The notes under the pieces are model-generated. The model was not told the origin of the DNA. It searched no databases and saw only the letters and a program-made list of their open reading frames with translations. A stretch of DNA of 43,885 nt from NCBI GenBank assembly GCA_007122335.1, contig SKTZ01000042.1, positions 1 to 43,885 of the forward strand, written 5' to 3'. The first letter of the stretch is position 1. Every line of letters begins with the position of its first letter. Shown here piece by piece: positions 25,738 through 33,875 of the stretch. A program made the position numbers and the translations under genes. This stretch comes from Bacillota bacterium. Its GTDB lineage: Bacteria; Bacillota; Halanaerobiia; B1SED10-174.

Positions 25738-25787
25738 TTAAAACACCTCTGCTTTTTTTGCTAATAGGTAATTTGTCATATTTTTTT

Positions 25788-27473
25788 CTAGGGGCTAAAG
25801 GTTCCCGGAGTTATAGCCAGGAGGAGAATAAAAGAATCCAGGAAAATCCATAATACAGTATAACCAAGGTAAACAAATTCTTCCCCACCTTTAAACCACT
25901 GCTTGCGGGCAACCATTATCACCAGCAGGGTAGAAATAAGAGCGGAAAAAAGCTGTAACCCAGCAGAGGAAGCGGGAGTAGAATAAAATAAAGGTAGGAA
26001 TCCCCGGAGGGAAATAATTATCGCTAAAAGCAAACCGCAAAAAAGGAAAAAATTAATCCTTCCCAGTATCCGATGCGACTGGAGAATGTAGAGCAAAACC
26101 GCAATCAGGGCAATTGCCAGACCATTCCGAGCCAGTGTAGCTACCGCAGCTATTAAACTAAAAAGGGAGATCATAGCTGTTTCTAAAAAAATACTTCCCA
26201 GGCCATCCTGAACAAACCAAAGCTGTAACCTTTGACTCCAGCCGGGTGGGGCCATTTCCCTACTGGTTCGAGCCCAGATTTCGTCTTCCCTGCCATCCAT
26301 TGTTTTCCAGAAAGTAACAAATTCCCCATCAGGGCCTTTTTCAACCGAAACCAGGCGGTGATTACCAAAAAATGGGGTGAACCGCTCCGGGGAGGAAAAA
26401 TACTCCAGTTCTGGGCTATAAGAAGAAAGCAACAAATCAAAACGGCCTGCAGAATAGTCTTCCAGAAGAATATTTACATCTTCTTTTTGATCAAGAAATA
26501 ACTCACCGAAAGCAGAAAAATTTGTCCTTCCGGAAAATGTCCACCGCTCCAGAATTTCCCCGCGGGAAGACATTTTCAAGAGTTTTACTTTTGATTCAAA
26601 AACCCCCAGAAGCGGCTCCCAAAATGCATCGGTCCAGGTAACAAAGAGGTCACCATCCCCGTCAAAAATTAAATTGCCCCCAGGATCTTCCTGAAATAGC
26701 TTTGGCTGACCACCAACTTCCCCGAAATATATGGAGACAGAACCCAATTCTTTGGGATAATCAAAAACAACCCTTTTATCCTCCAGGTCATAAATCTGGT
26801 GCTGGGCAACCCCAATAGCCCCCCTGGTCCCTTTCCAGAGAAGGTAAATTTCTTTATCCCCATCGAAGGTAAGCCTTGGTAATCCTAAGAAATTCTCGGA
26901 GGAAAAAATCAGGTTTTTTTCACCCCCATGATATGCCTTTAAATAATATTCCCCTTCTTCCCGGGTGACAAAAACCAAAATAGGCAATCCATCTACTAAA
27001 ATTCCAGCAATATCCTTACTCTGCTGTATTGAAAAGGGAAGTTTTTTCATGGTTTTTTCTCCCTGGACATTCGCCAGAAGATACGGTTGATAGGCTCTTC
27101 CCTCCCGGCTAACAACTACGAAATAAGTTTGGTTTCCTTGGAACCCGACAGAAAAAATATATTCTACCTCGGAAATCTCTTCAAGTTCAAATGAGACCTG
27201 AGAGGACAAATTAAATTTATGATCAAAAATTAAATATTTTATCTCCTGGCTGTCTTTCCTGCCCAAGTAATGAATATTACCATCATTACAAAATGAAAAA
27301 GCAGGAGGATAATGGGCTGCTCTTTCCCGGCTAACAAAATGCCGGGGAGCATTTACAATTGTTTTTTCTTTTTCTCCAGAGGGCGGCATCAGGTAAAAGT
27401 GAGCAAGACCAGCAAGAATAATCATAACAAGAAGAAATATTTTCAGTGGCAGATTATCTTTTAAGGGGGTCAA
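25788..27473 (-). CDS. Propeller-like extracytoplasmic protein with membrane domain (copy 2)
   Basis: 561 residues from a TTG at 27473, chosen because the junction matches copy 1 exactly (20-nt overlap, GGGAAGGGAGTG about 10 nt upstream). A longer open frame to 27521 is unsupported. Architecture as in copy 1: N-terminal helix (about 9-27), long outward domain with blade-like motifs (IYLLWKGT, LFVTWTDA, VNILLEDY), and C-terminal helices with TLARNGLAIAL and WFKGGEEF. EDPGGNLIFDGDGDLFVTWT resembles a calcium-loop or Asp-rich blade turn. Function unknown. Its fixed pairing with a fused permease argues for a subunit of the transporter, perhaps replacing the absent solute-binding protein. Confidence 0.65.
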   Translation of the reverse strand: MTPLKDNLPLKIFLLVMIILAGLAHFYLMPPSGEKEKTIVNAPRHFVSRERAAHYPPAFSFCNDGNIHYLGRKDSQEIKYLIFDHKFNLSSQVSFELEEISEVEYIFSVGFQGNQTYFVVVSREGRAYQPYLLANVQGEKTMKKLPFSIQQSKDIAGILVDGLPILVFVTREEGEYYLKAYHGGEKNLIFSSENFLGLPRLTFDGDKEIYLLWKGTRGAIGVAQHQIYDLEDKRVVFDYPKELGSVSIYFGEVGGQPKLFQEDPGGNLIFDGDGDLFVTWTDAFWEPLLGVFESKVKLLKMSSRGEILERWTFSGRTNFSAFGELFLDQKEDVNILLEDYSAGRFDLLLSSYSPELEYFSSPERFTPFFGNHRLVSVEKGPDGEFVTFWKTMDGREDEIWARTSREMAPPGWSQRLQLWFVQDGLGSIFLETAMISLFSLIAAVATLARNGLAIALIAVLLYILQSHRILGRINFFLFCGLLLAIIISLRGFLPLFYSTPASSAGLQLFSALISTLLVIMVARKQWFKGGEEFVYLGYTVLWIFLDSFILLLAITPGTFSP

Positions 27474-29520
27474 TGTTTCCAAACACTCCCTTCCCGATAA
27501 CATTAACTGCATAAACAACAAGGATGATCATAATTATTGGTCCCAGGCTCATCCACCAGCTGTACATTGAAGTTCGAACTGCGCTACCGGCCATAGAGCC
27601 CCAGGTAGGAATGGGAATAATCCGCAGGTACCCCAGAGAAGAGAGCAGGACCATGTTTCGGCCAAAAAGAATTAAACCCTGTCCCCAGATCAAGGGAAAA
27701 ACATTGCGGAGTAGATGTCTACCCAAAATTTGCAGTTCCGAGTTTCCAATAGCCCTTGCCGCTTCGACAAATTGGTACTCTTTTACCGAGAGCATTTGCG
27801 CTCGAACAACCCGCCCCAGTTCAATCAGCCCTACCACCGAAGCAGCCATTATTATCACATTTTCTCCCCGGCCTATCGCTCCCATAACCAGAAAAACCAA
27901 AAAGAAACTGGGAATTGAAGAAAGCAGATCAAAAGCTGACATTATTAGCCGGTCCATAACTCCCTGGATATAACCGGAAAGCAAACCAATAATGGCACCA
28001 CCAAAAACGCCGATCAGGGTTACATAAAAAACAAGAGTTAATGTATTTCCAGCATTAATTAAAACTTTTGATAAAACAGGTTTTCCCAGCTCATCTGTCC
28101 CTAAAATGTTATCCCAGGAAGGAGCAAGAAGGCGGTTGCCCAGATTTACTGGAATATCAGTAACCTCACTATAACCAATCCCCTGTAAGTAAAAATGGCC
28201 CCCAATAATTCCCGCGAGAATTAATATGCCAATAATTACCTGGGGTTTACCAAATTTCCTGAGAAAACTGATTAACAAACGAAGGTTAACTTGAGGTATT
28301 TCCAGGGCAAATCCCTTTTTAGAAACTTCAGGGGTAGAAAGCTTTGTTTTTTTCGGATTCTCAGCAAAAATAAGCATTCCAATAATAATCAGAAGCAGGG
28401 AAAACGAACCCAAAACCAGTGTAGAGCCATTAATATTCCGATAAATAGGTTCCAGGAAAGCGAAATAAATAAACACTGCTCCAAAGCAGGAAAAAAGTGC
28501 AATAAACAGGTCAACTACTCTCGTGCCCTTGCTCCCCTTTTCCACAGGGCTTCTAACTCTGGGATCAACAATGGCATAGAGAAAATCAGCAAATAAACTG
28601 CCCAGAAGCGTAATAAAAGAAGTCAATCCTGTAATAATTAAAACTACATAAAAATCCCCACCCCTGGCCACTACATTGCGGAAAATAAAGGAGCCCAGTC
28701 CCGGCCAGGAAAAAAGGTGTTCTACAACAACTATCCCACCCAGAAAAAATGGGAGGGATGAAAAAATTGAAGCTAAAATTGGGATTAAACTATTTCGCAA
28801 AGCATGCTTAATAACAACCAGTCTTTCGGATAAACCCTTGGACCGAGCTGTCCTGATATAATCTTCCTGCATAACAATCGAGAGAGATGTTTTTACATGT
28901 TCGCCAAAAATGGCAATATAACCAAAAGAAAGGGTTATTGCCGGAAGAATAAGGTGTTTTAATCGATCCAAAATTAACCCAAAACCCGTTTCATCATAGA
29001 TTATCCCCTGATAACCACCGGAAGGAAGCCATCGTAACTGAACTGCAAAAACAATTAACAAAAGGATCCCCAGGGCAAAATCAGGAATTGAAACCCCAAG
29101 AATATTTATATAGCTAAATACTTTTGTCAAAAAATTTTTGGGGCGCAGAGCACTGAAAACCCCCATAACCAGGCCAAGGAAAATTGCCAGAATTAATGAG
29201 CTTGCAATTAAAGAAAAGCTCACCTTTAATCTCTGCCAGAGAATAGTACTAAGTGGAAAACCCGCTCCCTCAGTCCCTCCAACAGTTCCAAAATTTCCTT
29301 TAACAATTTCACCTAACCAGAAAAAGTACTCCCGGGCGGGAGAAGAATCGAGGTTTTGGATGGCCCTTTCTCTGGCTATATTAAAAGGCCCAGCACCACC
29401 AACGGAAAAAACCCTCTCCAAGCCCTGAGGAGATGAGGCAATTAAGGAAAAAATAATAGCGGTTAAAAGCCATACCAAAAATAAAACAGTCAATAACCTT
29501 CTCGTAAAAAAGCGTCCCAT
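27454..29520 (-). CDS. Single-chain DppB-DppC fused ABC permease (copy 2)
   Basis: 688 residues from an ATG with AGGAG 8 nt upstream. The organisation matches copy 1: an N-terminal DppB-like half (RRLLTVLFLVWLLTAIIFSL, EDYIRTARSKGLSERLVVIK, SWPGLG, DPRVRSP), a joiner with two extra helices, then a DppC-like half (NILGTDELGKPVL, FVEAARAIGNSELQILGRHL, GQGLILFGRN). Both EAA loops, which dock ABC ATPases, are preserved in both halves, so the protein is likely energised by a nucleotide-binding partner not encoded in this operon. It follows the HlyD-type adaptor by 11 nt. Confidence 0.88.
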   Translation of the reverse strand: MGRFFTRRLLTVLFLVWLLTAIIFSLIASSPQGLERVFSVGGAGPFNIARERAIQNLDSSPAREYFFWLGEIVKGNFGTVGGTEGAGFPLSTILWQRLKVSFSLIASSLILAIFLGLVMGVFSALRPKNFLTKVFSYINILGVSIPDFALGILLLIVFAVQLRWLPSGGYQGIIYDETGFGLILDRLKHLILPAITLSFGYIAIFGEHVKTSLSIVMQEDYIRTARSKGLSERLVVIKHALRNSLIPILASIFSSLPFFLGGIVVVEHLFSWPGLGSFIFRNVVARGGDFYVVLIITGLTSFITLLGSLFADFLYAIVDPRVRSPVEKGSKGTRVVDLFIALFSCFGAVFIYFAFLEPIYRNINGSTLVLGSFSLLLIIIGMLIFAENPKKTKLSTPEVSKKGFALEIPQVNLRLLISFLRKFGKPQVIIGILILAGIIGGHFYLQGIGYSEVTDIPVNLGNRLLAPSWDNILGTDELGKPVLSKVLINAGNTLTLVFYVTLIGVFGGAIIGLLSGYIQGVMDRLIMSAFDLLSSIPSFFLVFLVMGAIGRGENVIIMAASVVGLIELGRVVRAQMLSVKEYQFVEAARAIGNSELQILGRHLLRNVFPLIWGQGLILFGRNMVLLSSLGYLRIIPIPTWGSMAGSAVRTSMYSWWMSLGPIIMIILVVYAVNVIGKGVFGNIDPLKR

Positions 29521-29531
29521 GGAAACAGCTC

Positions 29532-30995
29532 CTAATTTCCTTCTGTAAAGTTAACTTTAAGTTCTTCAATATGTCTCCGTTCCCACTCCGAAAGCTTTGC
29601 TCCAAGCTGATTTAAAGCCTGGGGGCTTCCAATAACCAGGTTGCTCGAAGCGCTTAAACCTGAAATCACTTCAACAAAATCTTCATTTACCTGGCCAATT
29701 CTTATCCGGTGGGGATAAACCTCCCGGGTATCTTTATCAACCAGGAAAACATAATGAGCAGTTTCTTCCCCTTCCCTGATTACCATTCTGGTTTCTGGTA
29801 ATTTGCGCTCAAATACTGCATAAGGGGGAATAACCAAGAGCCTTCTCCCCTGGAGATTAATAGTCGCTTGGACCTGCATTCCGGGTTTAATCAAATCCCT
29901 CCGGTCTGTAATGAGAACCCCTACCTCTACCTGGTTCGGTTCAGCCCAGGATGAGATCCACTTAACCTCTCCGCTCAGGGGAGGATGGACGTCTTCTAGC
30001 TCTACTTCGACCTCCAGCCCTTCTTTAAGCCGATGGAAGTTCTTACTGTCTACCTTTAATACAATTTCCAGGAGTTCGGGGTCATTTATAGCCATTACTT
30101 TATTATCTACATTAATCTGTTGTCCCTTCTCAACTTTTAAACTGGTCAAACAACCACTCACAGGGGCCTCAATTTCCCGGCGAGAAATTTGTTCCTGCAA
30201 ACGGTTTATTTCTTTTTCCAGAATTTTTATTTCTTCCTGGGCAATATTTAAAACATGGGGGTTATTGAATTTTTCAATTTTTCCCTTAACTCTTGCAATA
30301 TTATTTTTTATCCGTTCTCCCTCTCGTTCCAGGTTTTCCTTTTTTAGCGGAGCCTCAACTCGGTTAAGCCTGTCCCAATCTTCCTTTGCTCTGGTCAGGT
30401 CCCTCTTTATGGCTTCAGCTCTTTCCTGGACTTTTTCAACATCTCTGCGGGATATGTGTTGCCCTTCCAGAAGGTCTTCCAGGTATGCCAGTTCCTCTTT
30501 TTCTCTTTCCAGGTTTTTTTCTAAATCTTCAATCAGGCGTTCCAGGTCCTGTTTTTGTCTTTCAATAAAAAATTCAAGTTCTTCTTCTCTCAGGATCCAG
30601 TCCAGATGGTTTTCTTCCAGCTGAGCAAGTTCACGCTCCAGGCCAGTAATTTCCCCCTCTAGCTGATCTTTAAATCTCTTTATCTGAAGTTCTTTTTTAA
30701 CAAGCGCCTCTTCCCATTCCGTCGAAGAATAAGAAAAAAGGAGATCTCCAGCTTCAACTCTATCTCCCTTCCTAACATAAACATCCGAAACCCTGCCGGT
30801 AAAAGGAGCGTAAATATCTTTATTCTCAACAAACCTAACCTCTCCCACAGCATCAATAGTTCTTACAACACTCCTATGCTGGGGATTATAAATTTGTACT
30901 TCTATTCCCTTTTGTAAAAAATATATCCCCGCCAGAGATGCTCCCAGAAGTCCCAGGATAACAACCAGGGCCAGGATATCACGAACCTTTTCCAT
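29532..30995 (-). CDS. HlyD/membrane fusion protein-type periplasmic adaptor
   Basis: 487 residues. One N-terminal helix (about 7-27) is followed by a lipoyl half-motif (APFTGRVSDVYVRKGDRVEA, near 63-82). A long coiled coil runs from about 95 to 275. The second lipoyl half (EAPVSGCLTSLKVEKGQQIN) and beta-barrel segments follow, with a membrane-proximal C-terminus. This is the standard adaptor layout of MFP subunits that link inner-membrane transporters to outward steps in ABC (MacA-like), RND or type I export. Its presence upstream of importer-type permeases is unusual. It is the first gene of the operon, with RBS GAGGTG. I found only a lone TATAAT-like box (about 31017-31024) and no good -35, so the promoter is unsettled. 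Confidence 0.85.
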   Translation of the reverse strand: MEKVRDILALVVILGLLGASLAGIYFLQKGIEVQIYNPQHRSVVRTIDAVGEVRFVENKDIYAPFTGRVSDVYVRKGDRVEAGDLLFSYSSTEWEEALVKKELQIKRFKDQLEGEITGLERELAQLEENHLDWILREEELEFFIERQKQDLERLIEDLEKNLEREKEELAYLEDLLEGQHISRRDVEKVQERAEAIKRDLTRAKEDWDRLNRVEAPLKKENLEREGERIKNNIARVKGKIEKFNNPHVLNIAQEEIKILEKEINRLQEQISRREIEAPVSGCLTSLKVEKGQQINVDNKVMAINDPELLEIVLKVDSKNFHRLKEGLEVEVELEDVHPPLSGEVKWISSWAEPNQVEVGVLITDRRDLIKPGMQVQATINLQGRRLLVIPPYAVFERKLPETRMVIREGEETAHYVFLVDKDTREVYPHRIRIGQVNEDFVEVISGLSASSNLVIGSPQALNQLGAKLSEWERRHIEELKVNFTEGN

Positions 30996-31265
30996 TTTTT
31001 CACCTCAAATCTGAAAACATTATTATAAGAATTCGGCAAAAAATGGTTTTCACCTTCAAAAATCCCTATAAATCCTTTCCAAACCTATGGTTTTTCGTTT
31101 TTATGGTGCCATTTATTCCCATGCCTCCTCTTAACTATTTTCCTAAACTCTTTAAAGCTCAGGAAAGAAATTGCAGAACAAAAACCTATCGGCGGAAAAT
31201 ACCATTAGCAATTTATCCAGTTTTTGCAACTTGAATTTTTAAGGGTTTTTTGTCCCTTCTTCTTA
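30996..31265. other. Intergenic stretch without a recognised gene
   Basis: This stretch is upstream of the adaptor operon and the tRNA-Leu promoter. It is AT-rich. A 63-codon plus-strand frame (31043-31234) has no RBS or recognisable product. The operon promoter should lie here, but I see no convincing -35/-10 pair. Confidence 0.5.
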
Positions 31266-31293
31266 TTGACAGTAATTTTTGATGTGTTATAAT
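31266..31293 (+). promoter_or_regulatory. Promoter of tRNA-Leu(GAG)
   Basis: TTGACA (31266-31271), 16 nt, TATAAT (31288-31293), 9 nt before the tRNA 5' end. Confidence 0.85.
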
Positions 31294-31302
31294 ATTGAAA
31301 GA

Positions 31303-31389
31303 GCCGAGATGGTGGAACTGGCAGACACGCAGCGTTGAGGGCGCTGTGGGCAATTGCCTGTGCGGGTTCGAATCCCGCTCTCGGCACCA
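31303..31389 (+). tRNA. tRNA-Leu(GAG)
   Basis: 87 nt with a long variable arm and encoded CCA. Acceptor GCCGAGA/TCTCGGC, anticodon stem CAGCG/CGCTG with loop TTGAGGG. Confidence 0.95.
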
Positions 31390-31394
31390 AATGC

Positions 31395-31422
31395 AAAAAC
31401 CCCCGGAAACCCGGGGGTTTTT
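31395..31422. terminator. Bidirectional terminator between tRNA-Leu and the 55-residue gene
   Basis: AAAAACCCCCGG / CCGGGGGTTTTT with a 4-nt loop. It ends the tRNA transcript on the plus strand and, being symmetric, the small gene on the minus strand. Confidence 0.88.
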
Positions 31423-31426
31423 GCTT

Positions 31427-31594
31427 TTAAAAAAGAAGGTAAAAGAGAAGGATTACCCCTCCCAAAACACCAAAAATTATCAGCATGGGAACCAGAATTA
31501 TCTCATAGGCCGCAATGGTCATGGCCACAAAATCCTTCCAGCCCGGCTTAACTTCTTCCTCGCGTTCCCAGTCTCTATTCGGTTCATAATGCAT
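31427..31594 (-). CDS. Small single-span membrane protein (55 residues)
   Basis: An ATG at 31594 with a strong purine-rich RBS (GGAGAGGGGGGG) opens a 55-residue frame ending at a TAA at 31427. The first 20 residues are charged and acidic (EPNRDWEREEEVKPGWKD), followed by a long hydrophobic segment to the C-terminus. It has a promoter candidate (31712-31740) and the bidirectional terminator directly after it, so it looks like a real single-gene unit. I recognise no family. It lies between the opp operon and the adaptor operon; it might be a small transporter accessory protein, but this is only positional. Confidence 0.65.
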   Translation of the reverse strand: MHYEPNRDWEREEEVKPGWKDFVAMTIAAYEIILVPMLIIFGVLGGVILLFYLLF

Positions 31595-31711
31595 GTTCCG
31601 CCCCCCCTCTCCAGAAATTCTTATTCAGTCCATATAATCCGAGCGGGATTCTTTTATTTTATCCTGTTCCCGGTAAGGTTTCGGTTCAAGCTTTCCTTTA
31701 TCGTTATCTTA

Positions 31712-31740
31712 ATAATAACAGCAGGTTGAATTCTGGTCAA
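31712..31740 (-). promoter_or_regulatory. Promoter candidate of the 55-residue membrane protein
   Basis: Minus strand TTGACC (31735-31740), 17 nt, TATTAT (31712-31717), just after the opp operon terminator. Confidence 0.6.
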
Positions 31741-31780
31741 CCAATTTAGGAAATGTTTCCTGGAGAGGTTTAAAAAAGAA

Positions 31781-31805
31781 AAAGGAGAGGCAAAGCCTCT
31801 CCTTT
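31781..31805 (-). terminator. Terminator of the opp operon
   Basis: Minus-strand stem AAAGGAGAGGC / GCCTCTCCTTT with a 3-nt loop, followed by TTCTTTTTT, 7 nt past the last ATPase gene. Confidence 0.88.
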
Positions 31806-31812
31806 CGTCTTT

Positions 31813-32811
31813 TTAAAGAACATCCCTTTCCGGAGCTCCTTCTTCCAGGTGACAGGCGGCGAAGTGCTTATCGCCCCAGTCGACGAACTCAGGTTCTTCG
31901 GTTTTACAGATGTCCATAACGTATGGGCAGCGAGTGTGGAAACGACAACCAGAAGGAGGATTAATCGGACTGGGAACATCACCCTTGAGGATGATTTTTT
32001 CCCTCTGGATTGCTGGATCCGGAATGGGTATAGCAGATAAAAGAGCCTGAGTATAGGGATGAATTGGTCTCTTAAACAGGGCTTTTTTATCAGCCAGTTC
32101 CACAATTTTGCCAAGGTACATAACTGCAATCCGGTCACTGATGTGCTTAACAACGCCCAGGTCGTGAGCGATGAAAAGGTAGGTAAGGTTAAATTCTTTC
32201 TGCAAATCTTCCATCAGGTTGATAACCTGGGCCTGAATAGAAACGTCTAGGGCTGATACCGGTTCATCACAAACAATCAGTTTGGGGTCAACAGCCAGAG
32301 CCCGAGCAACACCAATCCGCTGACGCTGGCCACCACTGAACTCGTGGGGATAGCGGCGCATGTGGTGAGCTGTAAGACCTACGGTTTCCAGGAGTTCCTT
32401 TACCTTTTTCTCCTTGGCTTTGCCTTTGGCCAAACCGTGAATTTCCAGGGCTTCTCCGATAATGTTTCCGACGGTCATCCGGGGATTAAGTGAACTATAG
32501 GGATCCTGGAAAATAATTTGCATTTCCCGGCGCAGACTCCTCATTTCTTCCCGACCGAGCTCCAGGATATTTCTCCCCTCAAATAAAATCTCGCCTTCTG
32601 TGGCTTCTTCCAGGCGGAGGACAACTTTTCCGGTAGTGGTTTTCCCACAACCTGACTCCCCGACCAAACCAAGCGTTTCTGCTTTATTTACATAAAAAGA
32701 AACACCGTCAACGGCTTTTACATTGCCGACAACCCGGCCGAAAACTCCACCCTTAATGGGAAAGTACTTTTTCAGATTATTGACTTCTAACAGGACTTCT
32801 TCAGTAGCCAC
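31813..32811 (-). CDS. Oligopeptide ABC transporter ATPase, OppF/DppF type
   Basis: 332 residues from a GTG with GGAGGTG upstream. Walker [10 protein letters not shown], signature [15 protein letters not shown], Walker [13 protein letters not shown] and the switch histidine in FIAHDLG are intact. The C-terminal oligopeptide-type extension has the cysteine-bearing motif [15 protein letters not shown]. The N-terminal [11 protein letters not shown] is typical of the F subunit. It forms the ATPase heterodimer with the D subunit encoded just upstream. As the nearest ATPase pair to the orphan fused permeases, it may serve both transporters (inference). Confidence 0.93.
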   Translation of the reverse strand: MATEEVLLEVNNLKKYFPIKGGVFGRVVGNVKAVDGVSFYVNKAETLGLVGESGCGKTTTGKVVLRLEEATEGEILFEGRNILELGREEMRSLRREMQIIFQDPYSSLNPRMTVGNIIGEALEIHGLAKGKAKEKKVKELLETVGLTAHHMRRYPHEFSGGQRQRIGVARALAVDPKLIVCDEPVSALDVSIQAQVINLMEDLQKEFNLTYLFIAHDLGVVKHISDRIAVMYLGKIVELADKKALFKRPIHPYTQALLSAIPIPDPAIQREKIILKGDVPSPINPPSGCRFHTRCPYVMDICKTEEPEFVDWGDKHFAACHLEEGAPERDVL

Positions 32812-32827
32812 CAGAATTCACCTCCAA

Positions 32828-33853
32828 TTAAACCTTTTTTTCCGCTTCGGCAACTTTATCATAGTGCCAGCAGCGAACTTGATGTCCTGAATCGATATCT
32901 TCCAGTTCTGGTTCTTCTTCAACGCATTTCTCCGAAGCGAAACGGCAACGCGGGTGGAATTTGCATCCATCCGGTAAGAAAAGCGGGTTGGGCACAACAC
33001 CTTCAATAACCAAAAGCCGTTCCCGTTCTGCATCAAGACGCGGAATCGACTGGAGCAGCCCCCATGTATAGGGGTGGCGGGGCTCATGGAATATTGTATT
33101 TACATCGCTGTATTCCACTACTTTACCCGCATACATAACAACAACTCGGTCTGCCGTCTCGGCAATTACTCCCAGGTCGTGGGTGATGAGCATTATTGCC
33201 GCATCAAAATCTCGCTGCAAAGTAGCCATCAATTCCAGGATCTGGGCCTGAATTGTAACGTCCAGTGCTGTAGTAGGTTCATCAGCTATCAAGAGTTTGG
33301 GGTTACAGGATAGGGCCATGGCGATCATTACTCGCTGGCGCATACCTCCAGAAAGCTGGTGGGGATACTCGTGGACCCGCTTCTCGGGGAGAGGGATCCC
33401 AACCTTGCGGAGCATTTCTACCGACTTTTCCATTGCCTTATCCTTGGACAGTTTCTGGTGGAGAATAATTGCCTCCGAAATCTGGTTACCCACAGTATAA
33501 ACCGGGTTGAGTGATGTCATCGGCTCCTGGAAGATCATGGAGATATCATTCCCCCTGATCTTACGCATTGCCGATTCGCTCTTTTTCAGGATTTCATCTC
33601 CCTCGAAGGAAAGTGTGTCCGCGGTAATTTTTCCCGGAGGTTCCTGAACCAGGCGCATAATAGATAGCGAGGTAACACTTTTTCCGCAGCCGGATTCTCC
33701 AACCACACCTAATACCTCTCCTTTGTAAATTTCAAAGGATACACCGTCAACAGCTTTAACTACGCCGTCCTCAGTGTGAAAGTAGGTCTTTAGGTTTTTG
33801 ACCTCTAAGAGTAGTTCTTTGGTTTTCTTCTCGTTCTGCACATCTTTTGCCAC
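32828..33853 (-). CDS. Oligopeptide ABC transporter ATPase, OppD/DppD type
   Basis: 341 residues from a GTG with GGAGG about 11 nt upstream. Walker A GESGCGKS, signature [15 protein letters not shown], Walker [13 protein letters not shown] and LITHDLGV are intact. [17 protein letters not shown] is the usual D-subunit start. The C-terminal extension has [14 protein letters not shown], the cysteine pattern seen in Opp/Dpp ATPases. It partners with the F subunit, 16 nt downstream. Confidence 0.93.
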   Translation of the reverse strand: MAKDVQNEKKTKELLLEVKNLKTYFHTEDGVVKAVDGVSFEIYKGEVLGVVGESGCGKSVTSLSIMRLVQEPPGKITADTLSFEGDEILKKSESAMRKIRGNDISMIFQEPMTSLNPVYTVGNQISEAIILHQKLSKDKAMEKSVEMLRKVGIPLPEKRVHEYPHQLSGGMRQRVMIAMALSCNPKLLIADEPTTALDVTIQAQILELMATLQRDFDAAIMLITHDLGVIAETADRVVVMYAGKVVEYSDVNTIFHEPRHPYTWGLLQSIPRLDAERERLLVIEGVVPNPLFLPDGCKFHPRCRFASEKCVEEEPELEDIDSGHQVRCWHYDKVAEAEKKV

Positions 33854-33875
33854 TACTATTTAGGCCTCCTTTCTT

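Larger units (their letters stand above)
22011..29520 (-). repeat. Tandem duplication of a permease-propeller gene pair
   Basis: Unit 1 is 22011-25737 and unit 2 is 25788-29520. Each has a fused permease (685 and 688 residues) and a propeller/membrane protein (562 and 561 residues) overlapping by exactly 20 nt. In both, the second gene starts with TTG, and the same DNA encodes the permease end DPLKR and the partner start L-x-x-LKDN. The copies have diverged at the protein level, so the duplication is not recent. Confidence 0.85.

Noticed and set aside
29911-30624. 237-codon plus-strand frame, Ser-rich
   Set aside because: It is the shadow of the Glu/Arg/Lys-rich coiled coil of the HlyD-type adaptor on the other strand.
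29532-30995. Adaptor as part of an RND efflux pump
   Set aside because: No RND transporter or outer membrane channel gene is adjacent; the operon continues with Opp-type permeases.
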